Below, in pieces: positions 60,884 through 64,000 of a DNA stretch of 64,000 nucleotides; position 1 is the stretch's first letter, and every line of letters starts with the position of its first letter. The stretch spans positions 42,799-106,798 of the forward strand of contig URCP01000001.1 in assembly GCA_900546315.1 (NCBI GenBank). The letters are read 5' to 3'. Both the position numbers and the translations under genes were made by a program. Source of the DNA: an uncultured Eubacteriales bacterium. Its GTDB lineage: Bacteria > Bacillota > Clostridia > Oscillospirales > CAG-272. The notes under the pieces were generated by a model that saw nothing but the letters and a program-made list of their open reading frames with translations, had not been told where the DNA came from and made no database searches.

Positions 60884-61777
60884 TCATTTCCGGTTTTCGT
60901 GTCGGTATCTCCCCGCGGAGACGCCGAATTTCTGCTCAAACGCCGAATAGAACCCAGACACGGAAGTATATCCTACCTTATACGCTATCTGATCGACCGG
61001 AAGAGCGGTTGTGACAAGCATCTGCGCCGCCCGCCACATACGGTTGTCGGTCAGTATCTTCCGGAAGCTACGGTGATAAACGTCCGTCAGGATACGGCTT
61101 GTCTGCCGCTTTGAGAGATTCAGATAATCCGCAAGATCCTGCTCGGTCACCTGGTCCGCCAGCCGCGACTCGAAGAAATTTTCTATTTTCAGATATCGCG
61201 AATTCTGTTCCTCGACGTCCATCTGCTTCAGAATATTCTGCGTGGATGCCCTGTCGTTTTTTCTGAGCTGCCGGAAAACGGCTATGAAGAACTCCTCAAG
61301 CAGCAGCCGTATATACGCGTCAGAAGCAAACTCCGGCGTAACCATCTCGGAGTACATTTTATCAAGAAGCCCGACAAGCTCACTGCCGTCCGGAAAGAAA
61401 ATCGGCTCTCTGCTCTTCTCGAGCATTTCCGCGCAGGCGTCATAAACCGGAGCAAACTCGGTGTCAGCAGCCGCTCTGCTGATCGTGAACCGCACGGCGA
61501 GCTTTTTCGGTACATCACCGACAAGCCCCGAGCAATGATACACACCCGGAGGAATAAGGCAGACCGAGTCGGCCTCCATAATCTCGGACGCGCGTCCGGT
61601 GAAGTCCATGCGCATAGCACCGCTGACTACCGCTATTATTTCATAGTACGCGTGAATGTGCATATCAGTGGAGATTTTGAAATCGTCGCCGGCGAACACT
61701 GTGTCGAATGCCGCAAACACTCTCAGATCTGATATACCGATTTTCATTGATGGGTAAAGGGGAAAGTTTTCACTCAT
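60884..61777 (-). CDS. AraC-family transcriptional regulator 3 (locus B)
   Basis: Protein of 297 residues. The N-terminal cupin sensor domain (about 15-130) has HIHAYYEIIAVVSG and VCLIPPGVYHC. The C-terminal DNA-binding part (about 195-295) has VTEQDLADYLNLSKRQTSRILTDVYHRSF, then LPVDQIAYKVGYTSVSGFYSAFEQKFGVSAGRYR. It lies directly upstream of the locus B operon in the same direction, separated by its own terminator and the operon's promoter. In locus A the regulator is divergent. It is the probable activator of locus B. Confidence 0.9.
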   Translation of the reverse strand: MSENFPLYPSMKIGISDLRVFAAFDTVFAGDDFKISTDMHIHAYYEIIAVVSGAMRMDFTGRASEIMEADSVCLIPPGVYHCSGLVGDVPKKLAVRFTISRAAADTEFAPVYDACAEMLEKSREPIFFPDGSELVGLLDKMYSEMVTPEFASDAYIRLLLEEFFIAVFRQLRKNDRASTQNILKQMDVEEQNSRYLKIENFFESRLADQVTEQDLADYLNLSKRQTSRILTDVYHRSFRKILTDNRMWRAAQMLVTTALPVDQIAYKVGYTSVSGFYSAFEQKFGVSAGRYRHENRK

Positions 61778-61924
61778 GGCGTTGAATCACTGTATCATAA
61801 AATAAACGAATTGTCAATGAGGTGAGCGAATAATATCCGATAATTCAATTTCAAAACACACAAATAGCGATGAAACCGAAATTTTCATTGACAAGTGTAT
61901 TATACTCTCCGAGGAAATTTTATT

Positions 61925-62683
61925 TCATTTAATGCTTCGATATTCTCTTGGCGACACTCCCATCTGCTTCTTGAAGAGCCTGCTGAAATAATACACGTCG
62001 CGGAAGCCGCACTGCTCAGCGACCATGCCGACCGAAAAACCGGGAGAGCGCAGCAGCTTTGACGCGGCGTCGATTCTCGTGTCAATCACATACTGCCAGA
62101 CCGACACGCCGAATTTTTTTCTGAAAAGCCCGCTAAGCTGATGCGCGCTGACGCCGGAGATCGACGCGAGGGCGTTCATATCGAGCGATGGGTCTGAATA
62201 ATGTTCCTGAATATAGACGCGGACGGCGAAGAGGCGTCCTTCAGCGGAGGAAGTCATATACTCGGCTTCCTGACGACGGCTTATCAGTCCGAAAATCTCA
62301 TAGATGAGCCCGAGCGCGCGGTAACGGTTGCTCTGAAGATTGTCGTTGCGTGCGTTCAGCAGCGCGGTGAACAGACCGCTCATTTTGCTGTCGCCGGAGC
62401 AGTCGACGATGAAGGAGTCCGGCGCGTTGTCAGCGGCAATTTCGGCGACGATGGAGTATCCGAAACGCTGAACCTCAACTCTGTACGGGTCGTTGCGATT
62501 CAGGAAATGCAGCGTGTTTTCGGACGCCACTAAAACTCTTCCGCCGCTCAGAAAATGAGTCGCCACGCCCTCCTTCTCAAAGGCAAGAAAGTGATGCGCT
62601 CTCGGCGCGGGGGCTTCCCATCTGCTGCTCGGTGTGATGAAGCGGTGTATTGTGAAGATATCGGTTACCCTTATGTCGTTCAT
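61925..62683 (-). CDS. AraC-family transcriptional regulator 4
   Basis: Protein of 252 residues with a shorter cupin-like N-terminal domain (about 10-90) and a C-terminal AraC DNA-binding domain (about 150-250; LDMNALASISGVSAHQLSGLFRKKFGVSVWQYV, then FSVGMVAEQCGFRDVYYFSRLFKKQMGVSPREYR). GGGAGAA precedes the ATG. It is divergent from the third glycyl radical enzyme gene (62871), so it probably controls that gene. The stretch 61778-61924 between it and AraC 3 shows no features. Confidence 0.88.
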   Translation of the reverse strand: MNDIRVTDIFTIHRFITPSSRWEAPAPRAHHFLAFEKEGVATHFLSGGRVLVASENTLHFLNRNDPYRVEVQRFGYSIVAEIAADNAPDSFIVDCSGDSKMSGLFTALLNARNDNLQSNRYRALGLIYEIFGLISRRQEAEYMTSSAEGRLFAVRVYIQEHYSDPSLDMNALASISGVSAHQLSGLFRKKFGVSVWQYVIDTRIDAASKLLRSPGFSVGMVAEQCGFRDVYYFSRLFKKQMGVSPREYRSIK

Positions 62684-62797
62684 CGTCGTTCTCCCTTTTT
62701 GCCTGTGATAAATAAATTATACCACATTCCGGAGACAATTTCAAGCCGTTTTGGAAAATCTGATGTCCGGATAATCCATCTTTGTCCATATAGTTCA

Positions 62798-62826
62798 TTG
62801 TAAAACACAGGTGCATCTGTTATAAT
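62798..62826 (+). promoter_or_regulatory. Promoter of glycyl radical enzyme 3
   Basis: TTGTAA, 17 bp, perfect TATAAT, 45 bp before the start codon. Confidence 0.65.
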
Positions 62827-62870
62827 TTAATTGCGAAAAAGACATATCGCAGATTAGAGAGGTAAATTTT

Positions 62871-64000
62871 ATGGATTATTCTTCTATACGCTCAGAGCTC
62901 ACGGATTACTATATGCGTACTCTTGCCGTGAGTGTTGAGAATCTGAGGGGGAAGGTCTACGAAAAGCTCGACGACTTTGACAGAGAGAACCCGGGACTGA
63001 ACTCAATGAAGCTCAAGGCACAGCAGTACAGAACGATAGCGGAGACATTCGAGCCGAAGCTGTTCGATCATCTGCCGTTCTACTACGAGACCGGCGCGAT
63101 AGCCGCTTACGGGGACGGCTCATACGGGCGCGGCGGTCGCCACGCTGACGGATGGATATTCGACCGGAACAACCATATCGTGGACGACAGATTTCCGGAG
63201 AGCCGTCGGCTGTTCTCGCAGAACATATCGGATATACTCTATCTGACCTGCGGACCATTCTTTGACATCGAGCACACGCCGATACCAATGAAGAAAATCT
63301 TCTCGGTCGGACTTTCCGGCGTTTACGAGGAGGCGAAGGAAGCCCTCGTGAAATGTGAAAATGACGAGGAGAGAGATTTCGTCATGGCGGCTATGGCTGG
63401 GCTTGAGTCGATAAAGCTCATCGGAGAAAAGTTCGCCGCGGAGGCTCGCAGCAGACTTGAAAACGAGACCGATCCTGAGAATATCCGCTGCTTCACCATG
63501 ATCGCTGAAACCGCCGGAAGAGTGCCGTGGGAGGCTCCGAAGACCTTCTATGAGGGAATGGCGACGCTCGCCTTCATGCGCAAGGCTATCGGCAGCATCG
63601 AGGGCTATGGCTACAACTCGGTCGGCAGACCGGACGTGCTTATCGCGCCGCTTATGGAGAACGACAGGAAAAATGGCATGACATACGACGAGATGTACGA
63701 TCTTATGTGCCGCTTCATGCTGATCTGGGACTGTCACGTCGACCACGACAAGGTCATGAGCGGGTACGCAGACTATGAGTATGAGAATTCGATAACCATC
63801 GGCGGGGTTGACGAGAACGGGAATGAGGTCTTCAACGACATCACGAGGATGTTCGTCGACTCGGCGCTTGAGCTTGACCTTATTTACCCGAAGCTGATGT
63901 GCAGATTCAGCTCGAAGTCGTCGAAGGAGTATCTGGCGCTGATATCGAAGCCGCTTCTGCGCTCCAGGAATATTTTCCTGTTCGAGAACGACGACACGAT
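62871..64000 (+). CDS. Glycyl radical enzyme 3, N-terminal part (partial)
   Basis: First 376 residues of a pyruvate formate-lyase-superfamily protein, running off the right edge. I translated it directly because no stop falls in the window. It begins MDYSSIRSELTDYY. Superfamily landmarks include the SITIGGVDENGNEVFNDITRM block (compare SMVLGGIDENGNDVFNELSRL in the enzyme at 13123) and a FENDDT stretch just before the expected catalytic cysteine, which lies outside. It differs from PFL, and the substrate is unknown. AGAGAGG lies about 8 nt before the ATG. It is divergent from AraC regulator 4; an activase gene would be expected just to the right. Confidence 0.87.
   Translation, partial: MDYSSIRSELTDYYMRTLAVSVENLRGKVYEKLDDFDRENPGLNSMKLKAQQYRTIAETFEPKLFDHLPFYYETGAIAAYGDGSYGRGGRHADGWIFDRNNHIVDDRFPESRRLFSQNISDILYLTCGPFFDIEHTPIPMKKIFSVGLSGVYEEAKEALVKCENDEERDFVMAAMAGLESIKLIGEKFAAEARSRLENETDPENIRCFTMIAETAGRVPWEAPKTFYEGMATLAFMRKAIGSIEGYGYNSVGRPDVLIAPLMENDRKNGMTYDEMYDLMCRFMLIWDCHVDHDKVMSGYADYEYENSITIGGVDENGNEVFNDITRMFVDSALELDLIYPKLMCRFSSKSSKEYLALISKPLLRSRNIFLFENDDT

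Overview
The window looks like the chromosome of an uncultured, strictly anaerobic, Gram-positive Clostridia (Bacillota). The evidence is three glycyl radical enzymes, a pitrilysin pair next to lgt, stand-alone ECF S-components, an SLH-domain surface protein, AAAGGA-type ribosome binding sites, TTGACA-17-TATAAT promoters, many LplA-like binding lipoproteins and the arsenal of a gut polysaccharide user. This is inference from gene content; there is no rRNA gene to confirm it.

Layout. 0-8.5 kb (minus strand): the start of a lipoyl E2 subunit under a DeoR regulator, folD, lgt (frame broken near 3.2 kb), the yfmH/yfmF peptidase pair and comEC. 8.6-18.7 kb: a sugar locus with a short glycyl radical enzyme, its activase, a raffinose-synthase-like GH36 and a binding lipoprotein on the minus strand, divergent from L-fucose isomerase; then a second binding lipoprotein. 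18.8-24.2 kb: recQ, a secreted polysaccharide deacetylase bracketed by two inverted ~90-bp hairpin elements, a Cof-type phosphatase and a histidine phosphatase. 24.3-28.6 kb: a MerR-FGGY kinase fusion behind a textbook MerR-type promoter, coupled to a GH32-like protein; then a TBADH-like alcohol dehydrogenase. 28.7-34.8 kb: a phosphotransferase-like protein, two tandem ECF S-components with a palindrome over their -10 box, a transglutaminase-like protein, cytidine deaminase, and a sigma factor/membrane protein/secreted protein trio. 34.8-42 kb: an SLH surface protein downstream of a candidate structured RNA, then pflB-pflA behind a ZTP (pfl) riboswitch and an amidohydrolase.

42-44.3 kb holds a large serine recombinase with a small SHOCT-like gene, probably a mobile-element remnant. 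44.4-49.7 kb is an AraC/FAD-oxidoreductase/two-lipoprotein cluster ending at the 3' relic of a group II intron. 50.1-61.8 kb contains two mirror-image paralogous loci. Each has an AraC regulator, a PnuC-like membrane protein, a binding lipoprotein, a beta-propeller glycosidase and an SGNH esterase, and they converge on one terminator at 55.94 kb. 61.9-64 kb has another AraC regulator and the start of a third glycyl radical enzyme.

The common theme is capture and trimming of plant or host glycans (six binding lipoproteins, GH36, GH32-like, two beta-propeller proteins, two SGNH esterases, deacetylase) feeding mixed-acid fermentation through pyruvate formate-lyase. No ABC permease or ATPase gene is present, although six binding proteins are. 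The most unusual items are the mirrored PnuC-like/lipoprotein loci, the MerR-kinase fusion with its operator, the covarying hairpin repeats around the deacetylase, and the leader RNA of the SLH gene.
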